A DNA stretch of 64,000 bases from Betaproteobacteria bacterium Ga0077523 (lineage in GTDB: Bacteria > Pseudomonadota > Gammaproteobacteria > Burkholderiales > Ga0077523): the NCBI GenBank assembly GCA_001464695.1, contig LNDQ01000058.1, forward strand, positions 21,228 through 85,227. The letters are read 5' to 3'. Below the pieces are notes generated by a model, which saw only the letters and a list, made by a program, of their open reading frames with translations, was not told the DNA's origin and did no database searches. This document shows positions 33,729 through 45,341 of the stretch, one piece after another (the first letter of the stretch is position 1; each line of letters starts with the position of its first letter). Position numbers and translations under genes: made by a program.

Positions 33729-36700
33729 ATGAACACCCTTCGCTTCAACGTGAAACGCATCGCCGCCTCGGCGCTGGCTTGCCTGCTGGTCTGGGCCGAC
33801 CTGGGTGGAGTCGCCCAGGCCGTATCCACGGACATCGCCAATATTCCGATGGCGACCAAGAGCCGCGCCAAGCCGAACCTCATCATGGCGGTGGACGACT
33901 CCGGCTCCATGGACGGGGAGTTCTCGCCGGTGCGCGGCTTCTCCACGAACGACGGCGCTGCCTGGTGGAACACGTGGATCAACAGCTTCGTGGGCTGCGG
34001 TGCGGCCTTCGAAGTGAACGGGTACGGCACCGGGGCGAATCAGTGTAACGACCCGCCCGTGGTCTCCAGCGTCCCGCAGATTTCGGTGAACGACTGGAAC
34101 TTCAATATCGGCGGCAACGCCGGCTCGTTCACGTCCGGCGGCACTACACGACACTGGAAGAAGTACACGTACCTCTTTCCCAACGGCCAGTGCGGCAAGG
34201 ACTGCGACACCCGCTCGTACAACGACGCACGCCACGACCACTTCGCCATTCCGCCCACGCGCGAAATGGCCTGGTTCCGTAGTCCGCTCTTCAACGCCCA
34301 GTACTACAACCCGGCCGTGAACTACGACCCGTGGCGGCCGTACAACAACGGCTCCACGACGACCACGCCGCCGGCCTACGACAACGGCGGTACCGGCCGC
34401 AACTGGAACGCGGTGCGCAGCCATCCGATCCATTCCGGCACCACGATGAACCTGACGTCCAACATCAACAGCAACACCGCCGATTGGACGTTCCGGATGT
34501 ACCCCGGCATGTTGCTGCCGGCCGGATCGAGCTACCGCCGCTGCTCCTCGGAGGACAACGGCTCCTGTGGATCGTGGACAGCCGCGCCCGGCGACCGGTG
34601 CATCTTCAAGACCTTGACCCCGGCCGTGAACTGCATCTTCGGTGCCGCCTACGGCGTGACGACCAATCTGGACATCGGCACCGACGATCACCTCGACGTG
34701 CAGATCTCCTACTGGGCACCGACGGTATGGGTCGCCTCCACGGCAACCGGCTCACTGGCCGCCGACGAAGCGTGGGGACCGATCGTGCCGCCCGCGACCA
34801 CACCGACCCGCTTGAAGCGGATCGAGATCCGGTCCACGGTGACCAGCTACACGAAATACTCGGCGCGTACTGACTGCGCCGGTACCACGTGCACCTACAA
34901 CGAAGAGATGCAGAACTTCGCCAACTGGTTCGCGTACTACCGCAAGCGCCACCTCTACCTCAATGCCGCGACCGGTCTCGCCTTCGACCAGGTAACCGGC
35001 ATTCGCGTCGGCCAGTTCCGGTTCAACGACCGGAAGGATGTGTCGATGTTCGACTTCGACAGCACCACCGACTCGAACAATGCCAAGCGCCTGCTGTACG
35101 ACCTCTACTACATCAAGGGTGACGGCGGCACGCCGACGCGTCCGGCACTGGAACACGCCGGCAAGCAGTTCCAGCGCAATGGCTCCGGCGCGCCCATCAA
35201 TGCCGCGTGCCAGTACAACGGGGCGTTCGTCATCACCGATGGCTTCGCCAACGACGAGAAGGCGTCCGACACCTACGGCAACGTCGACGGCAGCTCGGCC
35301 AGCCGCTTCAACATTCCCTACGACCCGGCCAATCCGAGCCTGCGCCTCGCCAGCGAGGAACCGCTCGGCATCGGCACCCTGCCGGCACCGCCGACCGACA
35401 CCCCTGCGGTCACGGTGACGCCCGCGGCACCGTACCCCGACAAGTGGGACAACACACTTGCCGACATCGCGATGTACTACTACTCGACCAACCTGCGCCC
35501 CACGCTCGCGAAACGCCAGGTACCGCTCGACCTCAACGACATCGCCCCCGACGCCGACCGTCAGGACTATCTGCACATGTCCACGTATGCCCTCGGCCTG
35601 GGCGTGCAGGGCCTGATCTTCAACCGCAGCGACACGACGGCACTGGTCAACAGCAACACCGATCCCTACAAGTACCCGCCGGACTGGAACGTCAACGGTG
35701 ACCCCACGTCCCAGGTCCGTAGCCCGACCGCCGTGGACGAACTGTGGCACGCCACCATCAACGGCCGCGGCGCCATGCTCTCGGCCAGTTCGCCGGAACA
35801 GGCCCGCAGCGGCGTGGTGGATGTCGTGAACAGCGTCGGCGCCAAGGGCGGTGCCGGTGCCGCGGTGGCCGTGGCCAACCCGAACCTGTCCTCCGCCGAC
35901 AACTTCGCCTACGCCTCGTCCTACAACTCGGGAGCGTGGTCGGGCGACATCAACAAGTTCACGATCGACCTCGTGACCGGCTTCCAGAGCACCACGCCGG
36001 TGTGGAATCCGTCGCCGCAGAAACAGCTCGCCAACCGCGAGACCAGTCCCACGGACACGCGCAAGCGGGTGATCTTCACCTTCGACGGAACCGTGGGCCA
36101 GCCGTTCCAGTGGGCCAACCTCACCACCGCCCAGAAGACGGCGCTCAACAACGACACCGACATCCTGGGCTTCCTGCGCGGCAATCGCCAGAAGGAGGTG
36201 GAGAAGTTCCGCTCGCGCGGTCCGCGTCCCGACCAGGCGACCAACCCGCCGTCGTTCCCGAACGGCGTCACGCCGGCCAACATCTCGGTGCTGGGCAGCA
36301 TCATCAACGGCGAGCCGGTGGTGATCGGCACGCCGCAGCTGCGCTACTTCGATGCGGGCTACTTTGACTATCGCACCACCAACGCCAGCCGGCCGACCGT
36401 CGTGCTGCAGGGTGCCAACGACGGCATGCTGCACGCCTTCGATGCCAGCTCCGGTGCCGAGAACTGGGCGTACGTTCCCAGCTTCGTGTACGGCAACCTG
36501 AAGAACCTGTCGGACCGCAACACCTTCACCCATCGCTACGGCGTGGATGGCACCCCCAACTTCAACGATGTCGACATGGCGTACACGGATCCGGTCCCGT
36601 CGGGCGCGTATACGCCGAGCTGGAAGACGCTCCTCGTGGGCAGCCTGCGCAAGGGTGGCTTCGGCTACTTCGCGCTCGACGTGAGCCTCGCTGGTACCGG

Positions 36701-37808
36701 CACGGAAGCCAGCCAGGCGGGCCGCGTGCTCTGGGAGTTCCCGAATGCAGCCACGCCTTCGGCGGATCGCCTGAACGTCGGCTTCACTTACGGCCGCCCG
36801 GTGATCGTCAAGACCCGCGCCGCCGGCTGGGTGGTGGTCGTGTCCTCCGGTTACAACAACGGCACCGACGCCGGTTCCAGTGGCGGTGACGGTCAGGGCC
36901 GCATCTGGATCCTGAACGCCCGCACCGGCACCATCATCCGGTCGATCAGCACGGGCGTGGGCACCACCGGCGACCCGAGCGGTCTCGCACACCTGTCGGC
37001 CTTCGTCGAGCGCCCTGACGTCGACGCACTGGTGGAAGCCGTCTACGGCGGCGACCTCAAGGGCAACCTGTGGCGCTTCGACCTCTCCGGCACCACCACG
37101 GCCTCGTGGTCGGTCACGCGCCTCACCACGCTGGTGGACACGGCGGGCAACATCCAGCCCATCACGAGTGAACCGGAACTGGGCATCGTGAGCCGCAAGC
37201 GCATGATCTACGTCGGTACCGGCCAGTACCTGGGCGATTCCGACGTGCCTGGCGCCACCAGCCCCAACGTCTACGCGACGCGCAGGATGGCCTTCTACGG
37301 CATCAAGGACGACCTGTCGGTACCGACCTTCCCCAACCCTGTCATCAGTGCGCTGCGCTCGAATCTCGTCGCGCAGACGGTCGCCAAGAACGCGTCGACC
37401 GGCCAGGCGACCGTGACCTCGAACACGGTCGACCTCGGCACCAAGGCCGGCTGGGTCGTGGACTTCGTCGACAACGGCGAGCGTTCCGTGACGAATCCGG
37501 TGTTGTCGGGCGGCGTGCTCGGCTTCACCACGATCATCCCGGACCAGTCGGACCTCTGCGTGCCGGGCGGTTCGTCGTGGCTCTGGTTCCTCGACTACGC
37601 CACCGGCGGCAAGGTCATCAATTCGACCCTGCCCTCGGGCAGCAGGCTCGGTACCGGCCTCGCCTCGCGACTGGTGCTGGTGCGCCTGCCCAGCGGCAAG
37701 ATCGTGGCCCTGATCCGGCGCGATCAGAAGGTGGACAAGGAGGACTTCCCCTCGAATCCGGATGCCGCGAGCAGCCGCCGGATGTCCTGGCGCGAACTGG
37801 TGCAGTAA
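33729..37808 (+). CDS. pilY1: Type IV pilus tip adhesin/biogenesis factor PilY1
   Basis: A 1359-residue exported protein. After a signal peptide (ALACLLVWADLGGVAQA) there is an incomplete von Willebrand A-like N-terminal part, with the MIDAS-like D56-x-S58-x-S60 in AVDDSGSM. The C-terminal half (from about residue 830) is the PilY1 beta-propeller with VVLQGANDGMLHAFDASSGA and VYGGDLKGNLWRFDLSG. PilY1 caps the pilus, supports extension and can act as adhesin or mechanosensor. It closes the six-gene operon and is followed by a strong terminator. Confidence 0.93.
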   Translation: MNTLRFNVKRIAASALACLLVWADLGGVAQAVSTDIANIPMATKSRAKPNLIMAVDDSGSMDGEFSPVRGFSTNDGAAWWNTWINSFVGCGAAFEVNGYGTGANQCNDPPVVSSVPQISVNDWNFNIGGNAGSFTSGGTTRHWKKYTYLFPNGQCGKDCDTRSYNDARHDHFAIPPTREMAWFRSPLFNAQYYNPAVNYDPWRPYNNGSTTTTPPAYDNGGTGRNWNAVRSHPIHSGTTMNLTSNINSNTADWTFRMYPGMLLPAGSSYRRCSSEDNGSCGSWTAAPGDRCIFKTLTPAVNCIFGAAYGVTTNLDIGTDDHLDVQISYWAPTVWVASTATGSLAADEAWGPIVPPATTPTRLKRIEIRSTVTSYTKYSARTDCAGTTCTYNEEMQNFANWFAYYRKRHLYLNAATGLAFDQVTGIRVGQFRFNDRKDVSMFDFDSTTDSNNAKRLLYDLYYIKGDGGTPTRPALEHAGKQFQRNGSGAPINAACQYNGAFVITDGFANDEKASDTYGNVDGSSASRFNIPYDPANPSLRLASEEPLGIGTLPAPPTDTPAVTVTPAAPYPDKWDNTLADIAMYYYSTNLRPTLAKRQVPLDLNDIAPDADRQDYLHMSTYALGLGVQGLIFNRSDTTALVNSNTDPYKYPPDWNVNGDPTSQVRSPTAVDELWHATINGRGAMLSASSPEQARSGVVDVVNSVGAKGGAGAAVAVANPNLSSADNFAYASSYNSGAWSGDINKFTIDLVTGFQSTTPVWNPSPQKQLANRETSPTDTRKRVIFTFDGTVGQPFQWANLTTAQKTALNNDTDILGFLRGNRQKEVEKFRSRGPRPDQATNPPSFPNGVTPANISVLGSIINGEPVVIGTPQLRYFDAGYFDYRTTNASRPTVVLQGANDGMLHAFDASSGAENWAYVPSFVYGNLKNLSDRNTFTHRYGVDGTPNFNDVDMAYTDPVPSGAYTPSWKTLLVGSLRKGGFGYFALDVSLAGTGTEASQAGRVLWEFPNAATPSADRLNVGFTYGRPVIVKTRAAGWVVVVSSGYNNGTDAGSSGGDGQGRIWILNARTGTIIRSISTGVGTTGDPSGLAHLSAFVERPDVDALVEAVYGGDLKGNLWRFDLSGTTTASWSVTRLTTLVDTAGNIQPITSEPELGIVSRKRMIYVGTGQYLGDSDVPGATSPNVYATRRMAFYGIKDDLSVPTFPNPVISALRSNLVAQTVAKNASTGQATVTSNTVDLGTKAGWVVDFVDNGERSVTNPVLSGGVLGFTTIIPDQSDLCVPGGSSWLWFLDYATGGKVINSTLPSGSRLGTGLASRLVLVRLPSGKIVALIRRDQKVDKEDFPSNPDAASSRRMSWRELVQ

Positions 37809-37832
37809 CCGACTGTTCGCTCACCCACTGCG

Positions 37833-37862
37833 AGCCCCGGGTTACCGCCCGGGGCTTTTTCT
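37833..37862 (+). terminator. Rho-independent terminator of the pilus operon
   Basis: A 9-bp perfect stem AGCCCCGGG/CCCGGGGCT (37833-37841 with 37848-37856), a 6-base loop and a T-rich tail. It lies 24 bases after the pilY1 stop. Confidence 0.92.
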
Positions 37863-37891
37863 TTGCAGTCGGGTGCTGTCCACCCGGGCAG

Positions 37892-38818
37892 TCAGCCCGC
37901 CGACAGCGCCTTCGGGATCGGGAACGTGACGTCCTCGACGATGCCCGAGACCTCCTCGACCTCGAGCGCACCGAACGACTTCAGGCGCGCGATGACGTCC
38001 TGGACCAGCACTTCCGGCGCCGAGGCCCCGGCCGTGACGCCGATGCGCTGCTTGCCTGCCACCCACGCCGGATCCAGCTCGGCGGCGTTGTCGACCATGT
38101 AGGAGAGCACCCCCGCGTTCGCCGCGACTTCACGCAACCGGGTGGAGTTGGAACTGTTCGGCGAGCCCACGACGATAACGACGTCGCTCGAACGTGCCAC
38201 CGCCTTCACCGCATCCTGCCGGTTCTGCGTGGCATAGCAGATATCGTCCTTCTTCGGCCCCACCACCTTGGGAAAGCGCCGCTTCAGCGCCTCCATCACC
38301 GCGCGAGCGTCGTCCACCGACAGCGTGGTCTGCGTGACGTACGCGAGGTTGTCGGGATCCTTGACCTCCAGTCGCTCGACGTCAGCCGGCGTTTCGACCA
38401 GGTACATGCCGCCGCGCGACTGCCCCATGGTGCCTTCGACTTCCGGGTGGCCTCGATGCCCGATCATCACGATCTCGCGCCCCTGCTCCCGCATCCTGGC
38501 GACTTCGACGTGCACCTTGGTGACCAGCGGGCAGGTCGCATCGAACACGTTGAGGCCGCGCGCCTCCGCATCGGTACGCACGGCTCGCGCCACGCCGTGC
38601 GCACTGAACACGACGGTCGCACCGCGCGGCACGTCTTCCAGCTCCTCGACGAACACCGCGCCTTTGCGCCGCAGATCGGCGACGACGAACTTGTTGTGCA
38701 CCACTTCGTGGCGTACGTAGATCGGCGCGCCGTGGAGCTGGAGGGCACGCTCGACGATCTCGATGGCCCGGTCGACGCCGGCGCAGAAGCCGCGCGGATT
38801 GGCGAGCAGTACTTTCAT
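37892..38818 (-). CDS. ispH: 4-hydroxy-3-methylbut-2-enyl diphosphate reductase
   Basis: A 308-residue enzyme of the last step of the MEP isoprenoid pathway; it reduces HMBPP to IPP and DMAPP. The three 4Fe-4S cysteines are in [25 protein letters not shown] and [11 protein letters not shown], with catalytic Glu in [10 protein letters not shown] and the substrate-binding [10 protein letters not shown]. It belongs to the leftward housekeeping set ribF-ileS-lspA-ispH, which is common in proteobacteria (here without the usual FKBP gene). Confidence 0.97.
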   Translation of the reverse strand: MKVLLANPRGFCAGVDRAIEIVERALQLHGAPIYVRHEVVHNKFVVADLRRKGAVFVEELEDVPRGATVVFSAHGVARAVRTDAEARGLNVFDATCPLVTKVHVEVARMREQGREIVMIGHRGHPEVEGTMGQSRGGMYLVETPADVERLEVKDPDNLAYVTQTTLSVDDARAVMEALKRRFPKVVGPKKDDICYATQNRQDAVKAVARSSDVVIVVGSPNSSNSTRLREVAANAGVLSYMVDNAAELDPAWVAGKQRIGVTAGASAPEVLVQDVIARLKSFGALEVEEVSGIVEDVTFPIPKALSAG

Positions 38819-38849
38819 GGGCGGTCTCCGTGGTTGCAGCGAGGCGTTT

Positions 38850-39338
38850 TCATCGATCGCCCGCTTCGCGCGCCGTGCGCCGGTGCCCGGACCGATCGAA
38901 GAAGCTCTCCCAGACCAGCACCGCCGCACCGCAGAAGATGGACGAGTCGGCGAGATTGAACGCAGGCCAATGGTAATCCGCGACGTGGAAATCCAGGAAA
39001 TCCACCACGGCACCGAGCATGATGCGGTCGATCAGATTGCCCACCGCGCCGCCAAGGATCAAGGCAAGTGCGAAACAGAACAGCGGCTTGTCGCGATGCT
39101 TCACGATGAGAAAGCTCACGAACGCGGAGGCCGCGAGCGCCACGGTGACGAAGAACCCGCGCTGCCAGCCGGAGGCCTCGGACAGGAAACTGAAGGCGGC
39201 ACCGGGGTTGAACACCAGCACCAGATCGAAGAACGAAGTGATGCTGACCGATTCGCCGAAGACGAAGGCCTGCCGCACCGCGTACTTCGAGAGCTGGTCG
39301 AGCCCCACCGCCAGCGCCGCCAGCGCGAACCAACGCAT
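38850..39338 (-). CDS. lspA: Lipoprotein signal peptidase
   Basis: A 162-residue inner-membrane aspartic protease that cleaves the signal peptides of diacylated prolipoproteins. It has four helices and the catalytic aspartates in [14 protein letters not shown] and [12 protein letters not shown]. The start at 39338 ([18 protein letters not shown]) is 8 bases after the ileS stop; a longer frame into ileS is not credible. Confidence 0.96.
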   Translation of the reverse strand: MRWFALAALAVGLDQLSKYAVRQAFVFGESVSITSFFDLVLVFNPGAAFSFLSEASGWQRGFFVTVALAASAFVSFLIVKHRDKPLFCFALALILGGAVGNLIDRIMLGAVVDFLDFHVADYHWPAFNLADSSIFCGAAVLVWESFFDRSGHRRTAREAGDR

Positions 39339-39345
39339 GCTCGCC

Positions 39346-42126
39346 TTAAGCGGAGGCACGCGGCTCCCCTGCACCGTACAGATTGGCCGTACACCGCCCG
39401 CACAGGTCCGGGTGCGCGGCATCGCGCCCGACATCCGCGCGCCAATGCCAGCAACGACCGCACTTGGGATGCGGACTCGCGGTCACCCGGACGTATTCCT
39501 GATCTGCGGCATCGACCCGCGTCAGCGACGCCTGCGAGGTGATGAGTACGAATCGCAGATCGTCGGCCAGAGTCGCCAATGCCGCATGCCGTGTGCCGTG
39601 CATGGCGAGTTCCACCTCCGCCTGCAGCGACGACCCGATGGCGCCAGAGGCGCGGACCGCCTCGAGTTCCTTCTGCACCCAGGCGCGCGCCTCGCGGATG
39701 GCGTTCCATTTTTCGCCGAGAGCAGCTTCGCCGGATTGAGGCGGCAGCTCGTACCAGGTGCACAGCAGGATGCTGTCGTCGCCTTTCCCCGTGAAAGTGG
39801 CCCACGCCTCCTCCGCGGTGAACGAGAGCACCGGCGCCATCCAGGTGAGCACGCTCTGCGTGATGTGCCACAGCGCACTCTGCGCGGAACGACGTGCCGG
39901 GCTGTTGGCCGCGGTCGTGTACAAGCGATCCTTGAGGATGTCGAGATAGAAGCCGCCGAGTTCCTCGGAACAGAAGGTCTGCAGCCGCTGCACCACCACG
40001 TGGAACTCGTAGCGATCGTAGGCCGCCGTGATTTCCGCGTGCACCGCCCGCGTGAATGCCAGCGCATAGCGATCGATCTCGACCCACTGCTCGGGCGGCA
40101 GCAGATCGCGCGTCGCATCGAAATCGGAAACGTTGGCGAGCAGGAAGCGCAGCGTGTTGCGGATGCGCCGATAGCTCTCCACCACCCGCTTCAGGATCTC
40201 CTTGGACAGCGAGATCTCGCCCGAGTAGTCGCTGGAGGCCACCCACAGGCGCAGGATCTCCGCGCCGAGCGTGCCCGAGACTTCCTGCGGGTCGATGCCG
40301 TTGCCGGCCGACTTGCTCATCTTGCGGCCCTTCTCATCCACCAGGAAGCCGTGGGTGAGCAATTGCCGGTACGGTGCACGACCGTCGATGGCGCAACCGG
40401 TAAGCAGCGACGACTGGAACCAGCCACGATGCTGATCCGAGCCTTCGAGATACAGATCAGCGGGCTTGGCGAGATGGGGCCGGCGTTCCAGCACGCTCAC
40501 GTGCGTCGTGCCGGAGTCGAACCAGACGTCCAGCGTGTCGGGCACCTTCACGTAGTCCTGCGCCTCCGCTCCCAGCAATTCAGCCGCTTCGAGTGCGAAC
40601 CACGCTTCGATGCCGCCTTGCTCCACGCGCTGAGCGACTTGCTCCATCAACTCGAGCGTATGCGGATGCGGCTCGCCGGTTTCGCGATGCACGAACAGCG
40701 ACATCGGCACGCCCCAGCTGCGCTGGCGCGACACGCACCAGTCGGGGCGACCCTGGATCATCGCTTCGAGACGTGCGCGGCCCCACTGCGGGAAGAATTC
40801 CGTCGCATCCACCGCCTGGTGGGCCGATTGCCGCAGCGTGCGGCCGTCGGGACCGTGATACTCCATGCCGATGAACCATTGGTGCGTGGCGCGGAAGATC
40901 ACGGGGGTCTTGTGGCGCCAGCAATGCGGATAGCTGTGACGATAGGCCTCGTTGTGCAACAGCAACGTCTTCTCTTCGAGCACCGCGATCACGTCGGCGT
41001 TGCCCTCCCAGACGGTCTTGCCGCCCACCAGGCCGATGCTCTCCTTGAAGCGGCCGTCGGGCCCGACCGGATTGTCGACCGGCAGGCCGTACTTCTGGCC
41101 GACCGCGAAGTCCTCGACGCCATGCGCGGGCGCGGTGTGCACGAGACCCGTACCGGCATCCAGTGTCACGTGATCGCCCAACACGATCGGCACGCGGCGA
41201 GGTTGGAACGGATGCCACACTTCCAGCTTCTCGAGCTTCTCGCCCTTGACGGTGCCGATGATCTTCCACCGCTCGATGCCGTAGCGCTTCATGCAGGCCT
41301 CGACCAGTTCGGCCGCGAGCAGCAGGAAATACTTGGGCCCTTCCACCAGGGCATAGTCGAGCTCCGCGTGCACCGAGATCGCCTGGTTCGCCGGCAGCGT
41401 CCACGGCGTCGTGGTCCAGATGACCGCGTACGAGGGCATCTGCAGATGACTGAACCCGAACGGCCGCGCCAGCTCCTGCGCGTCCTTCGCGGGAAATGCG
41501 ACGTCGATCGCGGGCGAGACGCGGTCCTCGTACTCCACCTCCGCCTCCGCCAGCGACGAGCGGCAATCGAGGCACCAGTGCACCGGCTTCGCGCCCTGAT
41601 ACAGGTAGCCGCGCGCGTAGATGCGCGCGAGCGAACGGATGATGTCGGCCTCGGCCTTGTAGGCCATGGTGAGGTAGGGATCGTCCCAGTCGCCGAGCAC
41701 ACCCAGGCGTATGAAGTCCTGCTTCTGGCGCTCCACCTGCGAGGCCGCGAACTCGCGGCACAGCTTGCGGAACGCGTTGGGCTCGAGGCCCTTGCCGTGC
41801 TTCTTCTCGATCTGGTGTTCTATGGGCAGGCCGTGGCAATCCCACCCCGGCACATAGGGCGCGTCGAAGCCCGCCAGAGTGCGGCTCTTGACGATGATGT
41901 CCTTCAGCACCTTGTTGACGGCGTGACCCATGTGGATGTCGCCGTTCGCATAGGGCGGGCCGTCGTGCAGGATGAACTTGGGGCGGCCCGCGGCCTGTTC
42001 GCGGATGCGCTGGTACAGGCGGCGCTCCTGCCACTGGGCGACCCAGCCGGGTTCGCGTTTCGCCAGGTCCCCGCGCATCGGAAACGGCGTGTCGGGGAGA
42101 TTGAGGGTGCTCTTGTAGTCGGCCAT
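39346..42126 (-). CDS. ileS: Isoleucyl-tRNA synthetase
   Basis: A 926-residue class I synthetase that charges tRNA-Ile with isoleucine. The HIGH-type motif [11 protein letters not shown] is at residues 58-68 and the KMSKS motif near residue 605 ([14 protein letters not shown]). An editing CP1 domain lies between them. A C-terminal zinc finger ([12 protein letters not shown] and [11 protein letters not shown]) identifies the bacterial type 1 enzyme. Normal length. Confidence 0.98.
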   Translation of the reverse strand: MADYKSTLNLPDTPFPMRGDLAKREPGWVAQWQERRLYQRIREQAAGRPKFILHDGPPYANGDIHMGHAVNKVLKDIIVKSRTLAGFDAPYVPGWDCHGLPIEHQIEKKHGKGLEPNAFRKLCREFAASQVERQKQDFIRLGVLGDWDDPYLTMAYKAEADIIRSLARIYARGYLYQGAKPVHWCLDCRSSLAEAEVEYEDRVSPAIDVAFPAKDAQELARPFGFSHLQMPSYAVIWTTTPWTLPANQAISVHAELDYALVEGPKYFLLLAAELVEACMKRYGIERWKIIGTVKGEKLEKLEVWHPFQPRRVPIVLGDHVTLDAGTGLVHTAPAHGVEDFAVGQKYGLPVDNPVGPDGRFKESIGLVGGKTVWEGNADVIAVLEEKTLLLHNEAYRHSYPHCWRHKTPVIFRATHQWFIGMEYHGPDGRTLRQSAHQAVDATEFFPQWGRARLEAMIQGRPDWCVSRQRSWGVPMSLFVHRETGEPHPHTLELMEQVAQRVEQGGIEAWFALEAAELLGAEAQDYVKVPDTLDVWFDSGTTHVSVLERRPHLAKPADLYLEGSDQHRGWFQSSLLTGCAIDGRAPYRQLLTHGFLVDEKGRKMSKSAGNGIDPQEVSGTLGAEILRLWVASSDYSGEISLSKEILKRVVESYRRIRNTLRFLLANVSDFDATRDLLPPEQWVEIDRYALAFTRAVHAEITAAYDRYEFHVVVQRLQTFCSEELGGFYLDILKDRLYTTAANSPARRSAQSALWHITQSVLTWMAPVLSFTAEEAWATFTGKGDDSILLCTWYELPPQSGEAALGEKWNAIREARAWVQKELEAVRASGAIGSSLQAEVELAMHGTRHAALATLADDLRFVLITSQASLTRVDAADQEYVRVTASPHPKCGRCWHWRADVGRDAAHPDLCGRCTANLYGAGEPRASA

Positions 42127-42149
42127 GTCGGAGTGGGAAGTCGAGGGCG

Positions 42150-43085
42150 CTAGACGCCCGCTCTGCTGCGGAAGAATTCCTGGGTGGCGCGCACGTCGCG
42201 CGCAATCTGTGCCTTGAGGAGGTCCAGGGTCGGGTACTTCTCCTCATCCCGCAACTTGTGCAGGAAGTCGAGACGTACGCGGCGCCCGTAGATGTCCCGG
42301 TCGAAATCGAACAGGAACACCTCCAGGGTCGGCCGGTTGGTGTCGCTCACGGTGGGCCGCACGCCCAGGCTCGCGGCACCGCGCACCGGCGCGTCGCCGA
42401 GGCCGTGGGCTTCCACGGCGTAGATGCCCTTGAGCGGCGGGCGATTCAAGGTCATGTGGATATTGGCGGTGGGAAAACCGAGCTGGCGGCCGAGCCGGTC
42501 GCCGCCGACCACGCGACCGGTGATGCCGTAGGGCCGGCCCAGCAGTTGTCGCGCGGCATCGAGTTCGCCGGCAGCGAGCGCATCGCGCACGGCGGTGCTG
42601 GAGGCGCGCGCACCGTCGACCAGGATGGTGTCCATGCGATCGATCTCCATCCCGGATTCGGGGGCCAGCCGCTGCAGCAACGCGACGTCGCCACCGCGCT
42701 TGGCCCCGAAGCGGAAATCGTCGCCCACCAGCAACCAGCGCACGCCGAGCCGTCGGACCAGCATTTCGCGCACGAATTCTTCCGGGGCCTGGCGGGCGAA
42801 GCGCGTACTGAAGCGGCATACGTAAACGCGATCGACCCCCAGGGCCGCGAGTTGCTCCACCTTGTCGCGCAAGGGCGTGAGCCGCGCCGGCGCCTCGTTC
42901 GGCGTGAAGAACTCGCGCGGGTGCGGCTCGAATGTCATCACGCACGCCGGCAGTCCACGCGCCTGCGCCGCCGCCTCGAGGCGCGCGACCATGGCCTGGT
43001 GGCCGCGGTGGACGCCGTCGAAATTGCCGATGGTGAGGGCGATGCCGCCATCGGCTCGGTGAGGAAAGGTGCGGTAGATGCGCAT
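42150..43085 (-). CDS. ribF: Bifunctional riboflavin kinase/FAD synthetase
   Basis: A 311-residue enzyme that makes FMN and FAD from riboflavin. The N-terminal adenylyltransferase half has [17 protein letters not shown] and the conserved STAVRDAL. The C-terminal riboflavin kinase half has [10 protein letters not shown] and [14 protein letters not shown]. It starts behind the murJ stop with a 91-base gap and precedes ileS, the usual arrangement. Confidence 0.96.
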   Translation of the reverse strand: MRIYRTFPHRADGGIALTIGNFDGVHRGHQAMVARLEAAAQARGLPACVMTFEPHPREFFTPNEAPARLTPLRDKVEQLAALGVDRVYVCRFSTRFARQAPEEFVREMLVRRLGVRWLLVGDDFRFGAKRGGDVALLQRLAPESGMEIDRMDTILVDGARASSTAVRDALAAGELDAARQLLGRPYGITGRVVGGDRLGRQLGFPTANIHMTLNRPPLKGIYAVEAHGLGDAPVRGAASLGVRPTVSDTNRPTLEVFLFDFDRDIYGRRVRLDFLHKLRDEEKYPTLDLLKAQIARDVRATQEFFRSRAGV

Positions 43086-43176
43086 CGAGGGCCGCACTCC
43101 GGTCATGACCGTGTGCAGGCTGCTGAAAAGACGCGGATTGTATCGGCTGGGGGGCAGCCGGGTCCACGCGGACGAC

Positions 43177-44712
43177 CTAGGCGGCCCGCTTCTGGAAGTC
43201 CTTGAGGCGGAACCCGAAGGCCCACAGGGCCGCAAAATAGGCAGCCGCACCCACCACCACCACGATTGCGAGGCGGCCCGCTCGCATCCAGACGCTGCCG
43301 GATAGCCAGGAGGCGTCGGGGCCGGACGCGAACCAGATCACCGTACCCATCACCACGAGGGAACCCGCCAACCGCAGGTAGAACGGCGCCCAGCCCCCCT
43401 GGGGCAGGAAGATGCGTCGCCGCCGCAGGGTGTGGTAGAGCAGGGTCGCGTTGAGGCAGGCGCCGAGGCCGATCGCCAGGGCCAGCCCGGCGTGACCGAG
43501 CGGGCGATAGAAGGCGAGATTCATGACCTGCGTGGCTAGCAGCGTCGCGATCCCGATCTTCACCGGGGTTCGAATGTCCTGGCGCGCATAGAAACCCGGT
43601 GCGAGCACCTTGACCAGAATCAGACCGATCAGTCCCGCGCTGTAGGCCACGAGTGCGCGGCGCGTCATCTCCACGTCGTGGGCCTGGAAGGCACCATGCT
43701 GGAACAGCGTGGAGATCAACGGCACGGCGAGGATCGCGATCGCCAGGGCCGCAGGCGCAGCGAGCAACAGCGTCAGGCGCAACCCCCAGTCGAGCAGCTT
43801 CGAGAATTCTTCGGTGCTGCCGTCCGAGTGACTCTTGGCAAGGCTCGGCAGCAGGATCGTGCCGAGGGCCACGCCGAGGATGCCGGTGGGAAATTCCATC
43901 AGCCGGTCTGCGTAGTAGAGCCACGAGACGCTGCCGGTCACCAGGAACGACGCGAAGATGCCGCTGATCAGCAGCGAAATCTGGCCCACGGACACGCCGA
44001 AGATGGCCGGCCCCATCTGCCGCAGCACCCGGCGCACGCCTTCGTCCCGCAGATCGAGCCGCAGGCGCGGCAGCATGCCGAGCCGGGCCACGAACGGGAG
44101 CTGGAAGCCCAGCTGCAGCACACCTCCCAGGAACACCGCCCACGCGAGCCCCATCACCGGCGGGTCGAAATACGGCAGCAGGAACAGCGCGAAGACGATG
44201 AACGAGACGTTGAGCAGCGCGGGGGTGAAGGCCGGGATGGAGAACCGGCTCCAGGTGTTGAGGATCGCCCCCACCAGCGACGTGAGCGAGATGAAGAAGA
44301 TATAGGGAAACGTGATGCGGAGCAGGTCGACGGTGGTGTCGAACTTCTGCGGACTCGCCGCGAAGCCGGGAGCGGTGAGGTAGACGATCAATGGTGCGGC
44401 GAGGATGCCGACGACCGTGACCACCAGCAGCGCCAGGGCGAGCAAGGTGGCCACATGATCGACCAGGTCGCGCGTCGGGCCGTCGCCACGCCGATTGCGG
44501 TATTCGGCGAGGATCGGCACGAAGGCCTGGGAGAACGCCCCTTCTGCGAAGATCCGCCGCAGCAGGTTCGGCAGCTTGAAGGCGACGAAGAAGGCGTCGG
44601 TAGCGATGCCGGCGCCGAAAGCGCGGGCGATGACCGCATCCCGGATGAAACCCAGGATCCGGGACAGGAACGTCATGCTGCTGACCGTGGCCAGCGCCTT
44701 GAGCAGATTCAA
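43177..44712 (-). CDS. murJ: Lipid II flippase MurJ
   Basis: A 511-residue inner-membrane MOP-family flippase that moves lipid II across the membrane for peptidoglycan synthesis. The start [20 protein letters not shown] and the block [21 protein letters not shown] carry the conserved Arg residues of the cavity. Fourteen helices are expected from length and pattern. It is divergent from rpsT, as in many betaproteobacteria. Confidence 0.96.
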   Translation of the reverse strand: MNLLKALATVSSMTFLSRILGFIRDAVIARAFGAGIATDAFFVAFKLPNLLRRIFAEGAFSQAFVPILAEYRNRRGDGPTRDLVDHVATLLALALLVVTVVGILAAPLIVYLTAPGFAASPQKFDTTVDLLRITFPYIFFISLTSLVGAILNTWSRFSIPAFTPALLNVSFIVFALFLLPYFDPPVMGLAWAVFLGGVLQLGFQLPFVARLGMLPRLRLDLRDEGVRRVLRQMGPAIFGVSVGQISLLISGIFASFLVTGSVSWLYYADRLMEFPTGILGVALGTILLPSLAKSHSDGSTEEFSKLLDWGLRLTLLLAAPAALAIAILAVPLISTLFQHGAFQAHDVEMTRRALVAYSAGLIGLILVKVLAPGFYARQDIRTPVKIGIATLLATQVMNLAFYRPLGHAGLALAIGLGACLNATLLYHTLRRRRIFLPQGGWAPFYLRLAGSLVVMGTVIWFASGPDASWLSGSVWMRAGRLAIVVVVGAAAYFAALWAFGFRLKDFQKRAA

Positions 44713-44768
44713 CGAGGAAAGGGTCGGGAGAAGACCGGGCGCCGGCCCGTACGGGACGCCGCCGCGGC

Positions 44769-44798
44769 TTGCGCGATGGCGTTAAGTTCGCGTATTAT
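44769..44798 (+). promoter_or_regulatory. Candidate rpsT promoter
   Basis: TTGCGC (44769-44774), an 18-base spacer and TATTAT (44793-44798), 38 bases before the rpsT ATG. The -10 is good and the -35 partial. Confidence 0.5.
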
Positions 44799-44836
44799 CG
44801 CGCCCTTTTCGTATTTCCCCCAAGGAACCGATCCGC

Positions 44837-45100
44837 ATGGCCAATACCGTCCAAGCCCGGAAGCGCGCCCGCCAGGCTGAAGTCCGGCGCCAGCAGAATG
44901 CCGGCCTGCGCTCGCAGATGCGCACCGCGATCAAGAACATCCGCAAGGCCATCCAGGCCGGCGACAAGGCTGCCGCCACGACCGCGTTCACCGCGAACCA
45001 GTCGACCATCGACGCCATTTCCGGCAAGGGTGTCGTGCATCGCAACCTGGCCTCTCGCACCAAGAGCCGGCTGGCCGCCGCGATCAAGGCGATGGCCTGA
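44837..45100 (+). CDS. rpsT: 30S ribosomal protein S20
   Basis: An 87-residue basic helical protein of the small subunit. It opens MANTVQARKRARQAEVRRQQ and has the NIRKAIQAGDKAAA and HRNLASRTKSRLAAAIKAM segments. It binds 16S rRNA during early assembly. It is preceded by AAGGAA and followed by its own terminator. Confidence 0.98.
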   Translation: MANTVQARKRARQAEVRRQQNAGLRSQMRTAIKNIRKAIQAGDKAAATTAFTANQSTIDAISGKGVVHRNLASRTKSRLAAAIKAMA

Positions 45101-45123
45101 TAGCAGCACCCTGAATTCGAAGA

Positions 45124-45156
45124 ACGCCGCCGCGGGGCAACCCCGGCGGCGTTTTT
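45124..45156 (+). terminator. Rho-independent terminator of rpsT
   Basis: A GC-rich stem ACGCCGCCG(CG)GGG / CCCCGGCGGCGT with one small bulge and a CAA loop is followed by TTTTT. It starts 23 bases after the rpsT stop. Confidence 0.88.
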
Positions 45157-45194
45157 CATGGGTCGCACGGAACGGGGCGTTGCCCCGATCCCAG

Positions 45195-45270
45195 CCTTCC
45201 CCCACCGAAGGTGGGGGAAGGGGTGTACATGCCCTCCCCCGGCTTGGCTGGGGGAGGGTCAGGGTGGGGG
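45195..45270. repeat. Dispersed palindromic repeat family B, copy 1
   Basis: Two hairpins in a row: CCTTCCCCCAC/GTGGGGGAAGG (45195-45205 with 45211-45221) and CCCTCCCCC/GGGGGAGGG (45232-45240 with 45250-45258). TGTACA lies between them and AGGGTGGGGGC after. The inverse of the same element is at 63930-64000. Confidence 0.8.
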
Positions 45271-45341
45271 CTTCCCGTGCCGCTTGATGTCGAAGACGAT
45301 GGCTTCCCCCACAGAGTTGGGAGAAGGAGTCATCAGCTTTG

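Noticed and set aside
34752..36992. A 746-codon open frame on the - strand inside pilY1
   Set aside because: Antisense shadow with Arg/Val/Gly-rich composition; the pilY1 propeller motifs are clear on the other strand.
39019..42153. A 1044-codon open frame on the + strand opposite ileS
   Set aside because: It is the antisense shadow of a high-GC gene. The product is rich in Arg, His and Asp without domains, while ileS is beyond doubt.
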